From GCA-003244245 sp050699875 (lineage in GTDB: Bacteria > Actinomycetota > Actinomycetes > Mycobacteriales > Pseudonocardiaceae), in the NCBI GenBank assembly GCA_050699875.1, contig JBOHFX010000002.1, forward strand, positions 46,602-110,601: a stretch of 64,000 nt of DNA, in the 5' to 3' direction. Below are positions 24,727 to 33,190 of this stretch, in pieces. Each line of letters begins with the position of its first letter. Position 1 is the first letter of the stretch. The notes under the pieces are model-generated. The model made no database searches. It saw only the letters and a list, made by a program, of their open reading frames with translations, and was not told where the DNA came from. Made by a program: the position numbers and the translations under genes.

Positions 24727-24783
24727 GGGCGCATGGTGGCCTGCGGAACAGCGGGGGCGGAGGCGAAACAGTTCCGTCCTCGG

Positions 24784-25305
24784 TCAGACGCCAGTGGTGC
24801 CGTCGATGCGTTCCCGGATCAGGTCGGCGTGGCCGTTGTGGCGGGCGTATTCACCGATCATGTGGGTGTAGATCCACCGGAGGGTGACCTGCCCGCCGAG
24901 GAAGGGGCTGGTCTGGTCCAGTTGCCGGTCGCCGCAATTGGCGCGGGCGTGAGCGACCTCTGCCTCCCACAGCTGTCGGGCGGTGTCGAATGAGGCGTGC
25001 TCATCCAGGTCAAAACCGCCGTCCGGGCCGTTCGGGTCAGCTTGTGGGTCGTAGATCGGTGGGGCGTGGTCACCGACCAGGACACGTCGAAACCAGTTCC
25101 GTTCGACCTCGGCCATGTGCTGTACCAGTCCGAGCAGGGTCAGCGGAGAGGGAGGCACCGAGGCAGTCCGCAGCTGATCCTCGGTGAGTCCCGCACACTT
25201 GACAGCCAGGGTGGCACGGTAGAAGTCCAGCCAGCTCTCCAGCGTTGTGCGCTCGTCGGCGTTCAGCGGCGGCATCGGTCGATCAGTCGTCGTCACGATC
25301 AGCAT
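24784..25305 (-). CDS. DinB-family protein
   Basis: Start ATG 25305, 173 residues. The pattern LDFYRATLAVKCAGLTEDQL, LVQHMAEVERNWFRRVL and YTHMIGEYARHNGHADLIRE is the DinB/DUF664 four-helix bundle. His in LVQHM and the two His residues in MIGEYARHNGH form the usual metal triad. Family members include mycothiol-dependent S-transferases, plausible in an actinomycete, but the partner thiol cannot be read from sequence. Confidence 0.87.
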   Translation of the reverse strand: MLIVTTTDRPMPPLNADERTTLESWLDFYRATLAVKCAGLTEDQLRTASVPPSPLTLLGLVQHMAEVERNWFRRVLVGDHAPPIYDPQADPNGPDGGFDLDEHASFDTARQLWEAEVAHARANCGDRQLDQTSPFLGGQVTLRWIYTHMIGEYARHNGHADLIRERIDGTTGV

Positions 25306-25452
25306 GATCCCAACGGGGCCAGACAACCTGCGGCGGGCGCACGGCATCGCCCCCGGTGGGTACGTACGTCCGCTCGGCGGCTGCACGCGCGTCAAAGGCG
25401 CGCGCATGCCGGTGCGGAACCGTTCGTGGTGACGCGGTTGACAACCGAGATT

Positions 25453-25470
25453 GGTAAGTAGAGACTTACC
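25453..25470. promoter_or_regulatory. ArsR-type operator GGTAAGT-N4-ACTTACC
   Basis: Perfect seven-base arms surround AGAG. It ends five bases before the preferred GTG start of the ArsR-SRPBCC gene. A further half-site, ACTTAC, lies just inside the gene. The position implies direct blocking of initiation, i.e. autoregulation. Confidence 0.72.
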
Positions 25471-25474
25471 GTTA

Positions 25475-26278
25475 GTGCGGACTTACGAAGTTGATGGATG
25501 GGGCGTGCTTGGTGATCGCACTCGTCGCATGATCTTCGAGCGGGTAGCGGACCGTGCGCAGACGGTCGGTGAACTGGCAGCAGGGTTGCCGGTCAGCAGG
25601 CCGGCGGTGTCGCAGCACCTCAAGGTGCTCAAGGACGCTGGCCTGGTCGTGGACCAACCGGCCGGCAACCGCCGCATCTATCGGGTCGACCCGGAAGGGA
25701 TGGCCGCGTTTCGCGCGCAGCTTGACGGTTTCTGGAGCAGAACGTTGGCGGCCTACAAGCGGTCCGCCGAGCAAACCGACGCAGGAGGCGTGATGACTAC
25801 ACAGACAGGGCAGGCAACGGTGCGCACGCAGATCGTCGTGGAGGCATCGATCGAGCATGCGTTCGCTGTGTTCACCGAGCGGTTTGGTGACTTCAAGCCG
25901 CCCGAGCACAACATCCTCGGGGTGGAGCTGGCCGAGACGGTCTTCGAACCTCGGGTGGGCGGCCATATCTACGACCGGGCGGTGGACGGCAGCGAGTGCC
26001 GCTGGGCGCGCGTGCTGGCCTACGAACCGCCGCACCGGGTCATGTTCAGCTGGGACCTCGACCCGCGCTGGCAGGTCGAGTCCAATCCGGACAGGACCAG
26101 CGAGGTCGAGGTGCGTTTCATCGCCGAAACAGCGCAGCGCACCCGGGTGGAGCTGGAGCACCGCCACATCGACCGGCACGGACAGGGCTGGCACGGTGTC
26201 AGCGACGCTGTCGGTGGCGAAGGCGGCTGGCCGCTGTACCTGCAGCGCTTCGCCGGACTGTTCGACCAGGACAACTGA
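25475..26278 (+). CDS. ArsR-type HTH fused to an SRPBCC (AHSA1) domain
   Basis: Start GTG 25475 (VRTYEVDGWGVLGD) rather than TTG 25451, which would lie in the operator. Residues 1-95 are a winged HTH (TVGELAAGLPVSRPAVSQHLKVLKDAGLV). After the linker AEQTDAGGVMTTQTGQ, residues 112-267 form an AHSA1-type SRPBCC domain (VVEASIEHAFAVFTERF to GWPLYLQRFAGLF). These are more often two adjacent genes; here the second gene's Met is embedded in the linker, so the ligand pocket and DNA-binding part are one chain. No metal-site cysteines are seen. It overlaps the next SRPBCC gene by one base. Confidence 0.87.
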   Translation: MRTYEVDGWGVLGDRTRRMIFERVADRAQTVGELAAGLPVSRPAVSQHLKVLKDAGLVVDQPAGNRRIYRVDPEGMAAFRAQLDGFWSRTLAAYKRSAEQTDAGGVMTTQTGQATVRTQIVVEASIEHAFAVFTERFGDFKPPEHNILGVELAETVFEPRVGGHIYDRAVDGSECRWARVLAYEPPHRVMFSWDLDPRWQVESNPDRTSEVEVRFIAETAQRTRVELEHRHIDRHGQGWHGVSDAVGGEGGWPLYLQRFAGLFDQDN

Positions 26279-26745
26279 TGGCACCGATCACCACAACCAC
26301 CGAGGTCGACCGCGCTCCCGCAGAGGTGTTCGACTACGTCACCGATCCCACCCGCTTCGTCGAGTGGCAGCGCAACGTCGTCGGCGGGCACATGGACACC
26401 GGCGGCCCGACCGCGGTGGGCACGAAATGCCTGACCACTCGAAAGATCGGGTTCGCCGAGCGGGCCGTCACCGCAGAGGTGACCCACATCGACCCGCCAC
26501 GGGCATGGGGCGTACACGGCATCGACGGTCCCATCCGCGCGATCGTCAACGTGACCGTTGATCCACTCGATGACGGGCGTCGCTCACGGCTGACCATCGA
26601 GGTTGACTTCGAAGGCCACGGTATCGGCAAGCTGCTCGTGCCCCTTGCCGTGCGCCGCCAAGCCCGCAACGAGATGCCAGTAAACCTGCGCACCTTGAAG
26701 CAACGCCTTGAAGCACGCGCCAAACCCACATCAGCGCCCGGGTAA
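26278..26745 (+). CDS. SRPBCC-family protein
   Basis: A 155-residue polyketide-cyclase/START-like protein: ITTTTEVDRAPAEVFDYVTD, FVEWQRNVVGGHMD and RSRLTIEVDFEGHGIGKL. The ATG overlaps the upstream TGA (TGATG), so it is translationally coupled to the ArsR-SRPBCC gene and shares its promoter. It probably binds or transports a hydrophobic ligand. Its last 15 bases overlap the convergent membrane-protein gene. Confidence 0.83.
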   Translation: MAPITTTTEVDRAPAEVFDYVTDPTRFVEWQRNVVGGHMDTGGPTAVGTKCLTTRKIGFAERAVTAEVTHIDPPRAWGVHGIDGPIRAIVNVTVDPLDDGRRSRLTIEVDFEGHGIGKLLVPLAVRRQARNEMPVNLRTLKQRLEARAKPTSAPG

Positions 26746-27390
26746 CCCAGGTGACAGGTCGCCCAGAATGGCCTCGCCCTTCGTCAGCCAGGCCACGCCG
26801 TACGCGAGGGTCGCGGCCGATTCCAGCCACAACACGGGATGCAGCGGCGCGGCTTCGTCGAAGAGCCAGCCAAAAAGCACGATCAGCGCCAGGCACAACA
26901 GTATGATCCACCCCGACGCGACGTAGATGCGGTTGCGCTGAAGCTTTCGCTGTGTGGGGTGCGCCTTGTCGGTCTTTGTGAACAGGCTGAGGCAGAAGAA
27001 GGCCAGCGTCAGGAAGAACACTGCCGCGAACACCAGGTGCAAAACACCTATGATCTGGTCCGTCCGCGTTGGGCCGCCGGGTGTTGTCGGGAACAGGGCC
27101 AGGCCGATCGCTGCGACGGCGGCGACATTACCGGCGATGTCGTCGATCGGGCCGTATCCGCGGTAGGACAGTAGAAAGATACCGATCGCGCACATGCTGC
27201 CGACGAAAACATCCCGCATATCGCTGTAGTAGTAACCGCTGAGCGAGTTCAGCAGGTCGCCGCCGTCGACGAACAGCTCACCGATTATCAGCACCACGGG
27301 TAGCGCTAAGCCGATGACGCCGATGGCCCGGCGCAGGAACAGATACGAATGAACGAGCGTGTCCTGTGGGGATGCAGTCACCGGGCTCAT
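26731..27390 (-). CDS. Conserved multi-pass membrane protein of unknown function
   Basis: GGAGG upstream selects the ATG at 27390, giving 219 residues. At least six hydrophobic segments are visible, including IGVIGLALPVVLIIGELFV, VLHLVFAAVFFLTLAFFCLS and IILLCLALIVLFGWLFD. The conserved motif SGYYYSDMRDVFVGSMCAIG, with an invariant-looking Tyr/Asp cluster followed by LLSYRGY, marks a family known in many bacteria but not characterised. A transporter or sensor role is possible. It is convergent with the SRPBCC gene. Confidence 0.75.
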   Translation of the reverse strand: MSPVTASPQDTLVHSYLFLRRAIGVIGLALPVVLIIGELFVDGGDLLNSLSGYYYSDMRDVFVGSMCAIGIFLLSYRGYGPIDDIAGNVAAVAAIGLALFPTTPGGPTRTDQIIGVLHLVFAAVFFLTLAFFCLSLFTKTDKAHPTQRKLQRNRIYVASGWIILLCLALIVLFGWLFDEAAPLHPVLWLESAATLAYGVAWLTKGEAILGDLSPGLPGR

Positions 27391-27806
27391 GGTCGCCTCC
27401 GGTCCGTCGAAACATAAACCTGCTGGGTGGGTATCGGCGCGCGGCAGCAAACCGTAACCCTCACCGTCAAGCTTCGCGTCCCGGGCGTCCTGGCCACCCT
27501 GGTGATCCTGCACAGCTGCAACGGGTTGGCGAGGATGACCAGCCCGCGCAGCGCAGGCAGTACCTCAACTGGCCGGCGAGCACCGACCGCACAACGTGCA
27601 CGCAGGAGGGCCCGTGGAGCGGGTGCGGCCCGCGTTCGTAACCAGCCGGAGTCCGAGCAGCGGCAAGCGGCGTACATGGACGCCCTCGCCGCTCACTGTC
27701 CGCGTGACCGACAGCGCGGTGGACATGGGAATGCGCATGAACGGTGCCTCTCATGCCCGCGTACGGGCACTTGTGAGGCTGCGGCTCAATCGTAGGGTTT
27801 GGCAGG

Positions 27807-28856
27807 GTGGTCGGCGTGAGCATTCGCTACCCGGCTCCGCTGCGACCCGGCGACCGCATTGCGGTCACCTCGCCCTCGGCTGGCGTGGGTACGCAGTTGC
27901 TGCCCCGGCTGGAATTCTGCATCAAGCACCTGTGCGAGCTGGGTTACGAGGTGGTCGTCGGCGAGTGCATGGACGGCTCCGGTCTCACGAGCGCCCCCGC
28001 GCAGGCTCGGGCCGCTGAGCTCACCGCGATGCTTGTCGACCCTGCGATCCGGGCTGTTGTGCCGCCCTGGGGTGGGGAACTGGCCATCGATTTGCTGCCG
28101 CTGCTCGATTTCGAGGCGATCAGCAGGGCAGAGCCGACGTGGCTGGTGGGCTATTCCGATCTCACGACGGTGATGGTGCCCCTGACGCTGCGCACCGGCA
28201 TCGCAACCCTGCACGGCAGCAACCTCATGGACACCCCGAACGCGGTCCCCCAGCCGCTGCTGCCGTGGCTCGCCGCGGCCGGCGCGCCCGCCGGAACCAC
28301 ACTGTGGCAAGGCGCCGCGGCTGCCTACCGCAGTGGCCGGCACGCCCACTACGCCTACCACCCGGAGGTGCGGGAGATGACACTCAATACCCCGGGGCGG
28401 TGGAAGGTGCTCGGCGCGCAGGGAGATCCGGCGGCGCAGGTCTGTGCGACGGGACGGATGATCGGTGGCTGCTTGGAGACGATCTCGATGCTGCCCGGTT
28501 CGCCCTACGGCGATGTTGCGGGCTTCGCCGTGCGGTACGCGTCGGAGGGTCTGCTCGTCTATATCGAGGTCGCCGAGGCTGATGCCGTCACGGCGGCGCG
28601 GATGCTGCACCACCTGCGCCTCGCGGGCTGGTTCGACCGCGCCAACGCGGTACTTATCGGCCGCTCGGCCGGCCCGCCCTCCGGCCACTTCAGTCAGCAC
28701 GATGCACTCATGCACGCCCTTGGTGATCTACCGGTGCCGGTGCTCTACGACCTCGACCTCGGCCACGTCCCACCGCAGCTGGCGATCGTCAATGGCGCGC
28801 TGGGCACTGTTGAGCTCACACCAGCGACTGCCACCTTCCTCCAACACCTCATCTAA
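27807..28856 (+). CDS. S66-family LD-carboxypeptidase/MccF-like protein
   Basis: A 349-residue protein with the family order: LRPGDRIAVTSPSAG at the start, the nucleophile Ser117 in LVGYSDLTT, and the Glu and His of the Ser-Glu-His triad later (IEVAEAD; LDLGHVPPQ). S66 enzymes either trim LD-linked peptidoglycan peptides or, as MccF, cleave acylated nucleotide antibiotics. The Gly-rich oxyanion segment VVPPWGG is present. A GTG at 27816 is an alternative start. Whether it acts in wall recycling or antibiotic resistance cannot be decided. Confidence 0.88.
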   Translation: MVGVSIRYPAPLRPGDRIAVTSPSAGVGTQLLPRLEFCIKHLCELGYEVVVGECMDGSGLTSAPAQARAAELTAMLVDPAIRAVVPPWGGELAIDLLPLLDFEAISRAEPTWLVGYSDLTTVMVPLTLRTGIATLHGSNLMDTPNAVPQPLLPWLAAAGAPAGTTLWQGAAAAYRSGRHAHYAYHPEVREMTLNTPGRWKVLGAQGDPAAQVCATGRMIGGCLETISMLPGSPYGDVAGFAVRYASEGLLVYIEVAEADAVTAARMLHHLRLAGWFDRANAVLIGRSAGPPSGHFSQHDALMHALGDLPVPVLYDLDLGHVPPQLAIVNGALGTVELTPATATFLQHLI

Positions 28857-28960
28857 GGAATCGCCGGGCAGAGGAGCTACCACCCCGCACCGGTTCCGCC
28901 GAGCGTGCCGCTCCGCCAGGCTGTGCACTGAGCGCCCACACCGGCGGGGAGGGACCCACG

Positions 28961-30487
28961 ATGGTCGAGGCACCGGCGCAGGCCGGGTTGATGCGGATGG
29001 GGACGCCGGGCGCCCGCTGGGTTCTGTTCGCCACAGTGCTCGGATCGGGGCTGGCGATGCTGGACGCCACGGTGGTCAACGTGGCGCTCGACCGCATCGG
29101 CCGGGAGCTGGGGGCCGACTTTGCCGGTCTGCAGTGGACAGTCAACGCGTACACGCTCGCCCTCGCCGCGTTGATCCTGCTCGGCGGCTCGCTGGGGGAC
29201 CGGTTCGGCCGGCGCCGGGTGTTCGTGGCTGGGGTGGTGTGGTTCGCCGCGGCGTCACTGCTGTGCGGGCTGGCGCAAAACATCGAGATGCTGGTGGCCG
29301 CCCGGGCTCTGCAAGGCATCGGCGGCGCGCTGCTGACGCCGGGCAGCCTGGCGATCATCTCGGCCTCCTTCCATGGCGCCGATCGCGCGGCCGCGGTGGG
29401 AGCGTGGTCGGGGCTAGGAGGCGTGGCCGGCGCGATCGGGCCGTTCCTGGGTGGCTGGCTGGTGGAGTGGAGCTGGCGAGCGGTGTTCCTGGTCAACCTG
29501 CCGGTCGCGGCGCTGATCGTCGCTGTCGCCGCGCGGCACGTACCGGAATCGCGTGACCCCGACGCGGCGCCGCACCTCGACGTTGCCGGCACCGTGCTGG
29601 CCGTGGTCGGTCTGGGCGGTCTGACCTACTCACTGACTGCGGTGGGCGAAGCTGGGGCCAGCGCGGCAGTGATCGGTTCTGGTGTTGTCGGTGTGCTGGC
29701 GTTGATGGCGTTCGTGCTGGTGGAGCGGCGGTCGACGCACCCGCTGGTGCCGTGTGGACTGTTCAGCAACGCTCAGTTCAGCGCGGCCAACGCGGTGACG
29801 CTGCTGGTGTACGCCGCACTGGGAGTCCTGTTCTTTCTGCTGGTACTTCAGCTGCAGGTAGTCAGCGGGTTCAGCCCCCTGCTGGCCGGCACCGCGCTGC
29901 TGCCGGTGACCCTGATCATGCTGCTGTTCTCCGCCCGGGTAGGCGCGCTCGCCCAGCGGATCGGGCCGCGCATCCCGCTCACCGCCGGCTCGCTGGTCGC
30001 CGCCGCCGGCCTGCTGCTGATGGCGCGGATCGGGCCGGGCGCATCGTACCTGATCGACGTGCTTCCGCCGGTAGTCGTGTTCGGGGCCGGACTCGCGCTG
30101 ATCGTCGCCCCACTGACCGCCACCGTGCTCGACGCCGCACCCGACCGCTACGCCGGCACCGCGTCCGGGGTCAACAACGCGGTGGCCCGCGCCGCCGGGC
30201 TGCTCGCGGTCGCCGTGGTGCCCGTCGCCGCCGGCATCAGTGGCGACGACTACACCAATCCGCTGACCTTCAACTCCGGGTTCCGCACCGCACTGCTCAT
30301 CAGCAGCGGGCTGCTGATCGCCGGCGCGCTGCTGGCATTCACTCTCATCCGGCGCCCACTCGCGAAGCCCGCACCTGGTGAACCCCAGGCACCACTGCCC
30401 ACCCGCGTACGCCTTGAGGAATGCATGCACTGCGGTGTCACCGGTCCCCAGGTACACCCCCGCGAGCGCGTTGGTACCGGCCAGTAA
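28961..30487 (+). CDS. MFS drug-efflux-type transporter (DHA2, 14 helices)
   Basis: A 508-residue protein with the DHA2 motif C-like LDATVVNVALDRIGRELG in helix 1, the GDRFGRRRVFVAG loop (motif A) and about 14 hydrophobic segments. The C-terminal tail ECMHCGVTGPQ is a short Cys-containing extension seen in actinobacterial relatives. Such proteins export cationic dyes and antibiotics by proton antiport. No regulator is adjacent; the next gene follows after 24 bases. Confidence 0.9.
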   Translation: MVEAPAQAGLMRMGTPGARWVLFATVLGSGLAMLDATVVNVALDRIGRELGADFAGLQWTVNAYTLALAALILLGGSLGDRFGRRRVFVAGVVWFAAASLLCGLAQNIEMLVAARALQGIGGALLTPGSLAIISASFHGADRAAAVGAWSGLGGVAGAIGPFLGGWLVEWSWRAVFLVNLPVAALIVAVAARHVPESRDPDAAPHLDVAGTVLAVVGLGGLTYSLTAVGEAGASAAVIGSGVVGVLALMAFVLVERRSTHPLVPCGLFSNAQFSAANAVTLLVYAALGVLFFLLVLQLQVVSGFSPLLAGTALLPVTLIMLLFSARVGALAQRIGPRIPLTAGSLVAAAGLLLMARIGPGASYLIDVLPPVVVFGAGLALIVAPLTATVLDAAPDRYAGTASGVNNAVARAAGLLAVAVVPVAAGISGDDYTNPLTFNSGFRTALLISSGLLIAGALLAFTLIRRPLAKPAPGEPQAPLPTRVRLEECMHCGVTGPQVHPRERVGTGQ

Positions 30488-30511
30488 CGGCAGCGACTGT
30501 ATGGAGGACCC

Positions 30512-31468
30512 GTGGAGCTTTTCCCCGATATCCCGTTCGCGGCCTGGAAGGACACGCTAGCGACCCTGCACCGGTTCGCCCAAGTCGTCGGCAAGATTCG
30601 GTTAGCGGCCAGCCCGCGGCGCAATCACTGGTGGAACGTGCCTTTCCACGTCACCGGCCGCGGTATCACCACCCGCCCGATGACCAACGGCACTACCATC
30701 TTCACCATCGACTTCGACTTCTTGGACCACCGACTCGACATCACCGCGCTCACCGGAGAGCGGTACTCATTCCCCCTCGCCGAGCAGTCGGTTGCCGGCT
30801 TCTACCACCAGATACGCAGCGGGCTGTCCGCCGTAGGTGTCGGCGTCAGCATCGCCCGACCCCATCCGTTCGACCTACCCGATTCCGGTCGGCCGTTCGC
30901 CAAGGACACCGAGCACGCCAGCTACGACCCGTCGGCGGTGACCCGATACTGGCGCGTGCTGAGCCAAGTGAACCTGCTGCTCGAGGAATTCGCCGGAAGC
31001 TATTCCGGCAAGACCAGCCCCGTGCACCACTTCTGGCACACGTTCGACATCGCGGTCACCCGATTCGGCAGTACCCACGTCGAGCAGTCCGCGACGACCG
31101 ATCCAGTCACCCGGGAGGCCTACTCCCGGGATGTCATCAGCTTCGGCTTCTGGTTCGGTGACGCCAGCTTCCCCGAGCCGGCGTTCTACTCCTACACCGC
31201 CCCGGAGCCCACCGCGCTGCCTGACGAGCCGCTGCAGCCCTCGGCGGCTCGCTGGATCGAACGCAACGGCAGCCACCTCGCGGTGTTGCGCTACGACGAC
31301 GCCCGCACGTTGCCCGAACCTCGAGCGGCGGTGCTCGACTTCTACGAAAGCGCTTACCAAGCCGGCGCCCGCCACGCCGGATGGGACATCGCCCGCTGGG
31401 CGTGCCCCGGCGGCGTCACCGACCCCCAGATCATCACCGAGTCGCGCGCAGCATCGAAGAGCCGGTAG
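30512..31468 (+). CDS. DUF5996-family protein
   Basis: A 318-residue protein beginning MELFPDIPFAAWKDTLATLHRF with VVGKIRLAASPRRNHWWNVP. These are the signature opening and N-H-W-W segment of DUF5996. Further blocks are FTIDFDFLDHRLDI, KTSPVHHFWHTFDIAVTRF and ISFGFWFGD. Conserved His and Trp residues suggest an enzyme or metal site, but none is known. It starts 24 bases after the MFS gene, so co-transcription is likely. Confidence 0.83.
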   Translation: MELFPDIPFAAWKDTLATLHRFAQVVGKIRLAASPRRNHWWNVPFHVTGRGITTRPMTNGTTIFTIDFDFLDHRLDITALTGERYSFPLAEQSVAGFYHQIRSGLSAVGVGVSIARPHPFDLPDSGRPFAKDTEHASYDPSAVTRYWRVLSQVNLLLEEFAGSYSGKTSPVHHFWHTFDIAVTRFGSTHVEQSATTDPVTREAYSRDVISFGFWFGDASFPEPAFYSYTAPEPTALPDEPLQPSAARWIERNGSHLAVLRYDDARTLPEPRAAVLDFYESAYQAGARHAGWDIARWACPGGVTDPQIITESRAASKSR

Positions 31469-31612
31469 GCGTCGCCTACGCCCGTATCAGCTAATCTGTA
31501 GTGCACATACCATCACAATCGTAGAAGCCACCGGTACCGCAGCCCGTGCCTGCACCGAGACTAACGACTTCAATACAGTTGAAATAGTGATAGCCACACG
31601 AGATCACGGTCA

Positions 31613-31870
31613 TCACACGATCACCTGGTCAACAAAACACCAGCGCCAGTCCTCACCCGGCTCGAAAGAGCGGATCAACGGGTGACCCTCCGCACGGAAG
31701 TGGGCGCTGGCGTGCTTGTTCGGAGAAGAATCGCAACAGCCGACATGTCCGCAGGACAAGCACTCCCGTAGGTGGACCCACCGACCTCCCGTCCGGAGGC
31801 AGTCGGTGCAGCCCTCTGTGGTGCCGGGCTGCACGTCTCGAATCTGGTTGAGGTGCCCACAGGAAGCCAT
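31613..31870 (-). CDS. UBP-type zinc-finger protein
   Basis: GGAGGAG upstream selects the ATG at 31870. The 85-residue product is entirely a ZnF-UBP domain: MASCGHLNQI, GCTDCLRTGGRWVHLR, LSCGHVGCCDSSPNKHASAH, GHPLIRSFEPGEDWRWC. The Cys/His spacing would bind up to three zinc ions. In eukaryotes this fold binds the ubiquitin C-terminus. Short bacterial versions are widespread and their ligand is unknown, although actinobacterial Pup ends in a Gly-Gly motif that might be worth testing. Confidence 0.9.
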   Translation of the reverse strand: MASCGHLNQIRDVQPGTTEGCTDCLRTGGRWVHLRECLSCGHVGCCDSSPNKHASAHFRAEGHPLIRSFEPGEDWRWCFVDQVIV

Positions 31871-32118
31871 CGCGTCACTCCTCCCCCTACGGGGGCCACC
31901 ACCGCTGCAACCAGTACAGCGTTGATCTCGTCGGACCGCAATCAACGCGACCCGGCGCCGACCGCGCGATCTGCATGGTCACAACATCAAGACCGAGCAA
32001 GTCGACATCGCCGCCAACCTGGAACTGGGCCTGGTGTGGGTTTCCCAGGGGTTGGCATGCTCGCACGTGGTGTCGCCGTAAAGCGAGCGGTACTCGCACC
32101 CACCAGGGGGAGAGGGCC
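31871..32118. other. Short region without a supported gene
   Basis: One plus-strand frame near 31965 reads DLHGHNIKTEQVDIAANLEL, which looks protein-like but has no start and is not recognised. It may be debris from the same event that left the SDR remnant just downstream. Confidence 0.35.
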
Positions 32119-32322
32119 ATGGCGACGATCACGGAGCGGCGGCCCAGAGGCGTGCAGGTGAATACCGTCAGTCCCGGCCCGGTAGAGACCGCTCTGTGCC
32201 GGGTTCACCCACCCGCAGGAGGTCGCCGACCTCGTGCTGCTACTCGCCAGCGACCGTGCCGGCAACGTCACGGGCACCGACTTCATCATCGACGGAGCGT
32301 TGGTCAAGACTCAGCTACGGAG
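32119..32322 (+). pseudogene. SDR remnant with internal deletion
   Basis: An ATG with GGGAGAGG upstream begins MATITERRPRGVQVNTVSPG and continues PVETAL, the cofactor-side 'PG' motif of classical SDRs. The C-terminal part resumes in another frame at 32198: THPQEVADLVLLLASDRAGN, then TDFIIDGALVKT. The N-terminal Rossmann part, the catalytic Tyr-Lys and a linker are gone. The end overlaps the convergent hydrolase gene. Confidence 0.72.
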
Positions 32323-33147
32323 AAATGCCAGGACTTCGGCGTTGAAGATCTGGGCGTGGGTGACGTTCAGTCCGTGGGGTGCGTCCTTGACGAGGACGAG
32401 TTTACTGCCGTCGACGGCTTCGGCGGTGCGCCGGCCGCTGATCTCGAATGGCACGATCGCGTCGGAGTCGCCGTGGATGACCAAGGTCGGGATGGTGAAC
32501 GCTTGGAGGTCGCCGCGGAAGTCGGTCTTGGTGAATACCGTCGTGCAGTCGAGGGTGCCTTTCGGTGACGCCGCTGCGGCGATCGCGGCGTTGTAGCGCC
32601 GCAGCGGTTCACTGACCAGGTCGGTGCGGCCCCGGACAGCGAAGAAATTCGTGACGAATTGGTCGACGAAGGCAACGCGGTCGGCTCGGATGCCATCGTG
32701 CCATCCGGTGAGGGTCGCGTCGTCGACCCCGCCCTCCGGGTTGTCGGCTGACTTGTACAGGAAGGGCGGGACGGCGGCGGCGAACACGGCTTTGGTGACG
32801 CGCTCGGTGCCGTACCGGCCGACATAGCGGGCCACCTCGCCGCCGCCCATCGAGAACCCGATAAGGGTCGCGCCGGCCAGGTCGAGGTGTTCGATGAGTG
32901 TGTGCAGGTCGGCGGCGAAAGTGTCGTAGTCGTAGCCGTCCCAGGGCTGGGACGAGGCGCCGAATCCGCGCCGGTCGTAGGTGATCACCCGGTAGCCGTC
33001 AGCGACCAGCACGGGAACCTGGTGCTCCCAGGATCGGCCGGACAGGGGCCAGCCGTGGACGAGGATCACGGGCTGCCCTGAGCCGTAGTCCTCGTAGTAG
33101 AGCCCGATGTTGGTGGTGTTCTCCTGGCCAACGGTCACATACGGCAT
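32311..33147 (-). CDS. Alpha/beta hydrolase of the non-heme haloperoxidase type
   Basis: A 278-residue protein with oxyanion loop LVHGWPLSG, nucleophile Ser99 in GFSMGG, acid VIHGDSDAIVP and His in APHGLN. The HGWPLSGRSWE and YDRRGFGASSQPWDG blocks place it with the cofactor-free 'chloroperoxidase' or perhydrolase esterases. It likely acts as an esterase; halogenation is a side activity of the family. It is transcribed in the same direction as the truncated AraC gene just upstream, a plausible former activator. Confidence 0.9.
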   Translation of the reverse strand: MPYVTVGQENTTNIGLYYEDYGSGQPVILVHGWPLSGRSWEHQVPVLVADGYRVITYDRRGFGASSQPWDGYDYDTFAADLHTLIEHLDLAGATLIGFSMGGGEVARYVGRYGTERVTKAVFAAAVPPFLYKSADNPEGGVDDATLTGWHDGIRADRVAFVDQFVTNFFAVRGRTDLVSEPLRRYNAAIAAAASPKGTLDCTTVFTKTDFRGDLQAFTIPTLVIHGDSDAIVPFEISGRRTAEAVDGSKLVLVKDAPHGLNVTHAQIFNAEVLAFLRS

Positions 33148-33190
33148 GGTGTCGCTCCCCGATGCAGTAAACGTCAGTGTGGCGTTTGCA

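Noticed and set aside
27786..28715. A 309-codon minus-strand frame
   Set aside because: Antisense to the S66 peptidase gene, whose catalytic motifs are unmistakable.
31569..31583. Inverted repeat TTCAA-N5-TTGAA
   Set aside because: Short arms in a more A/T-rich patch; not positioned at a start codon and no repeat elsewhere seen.
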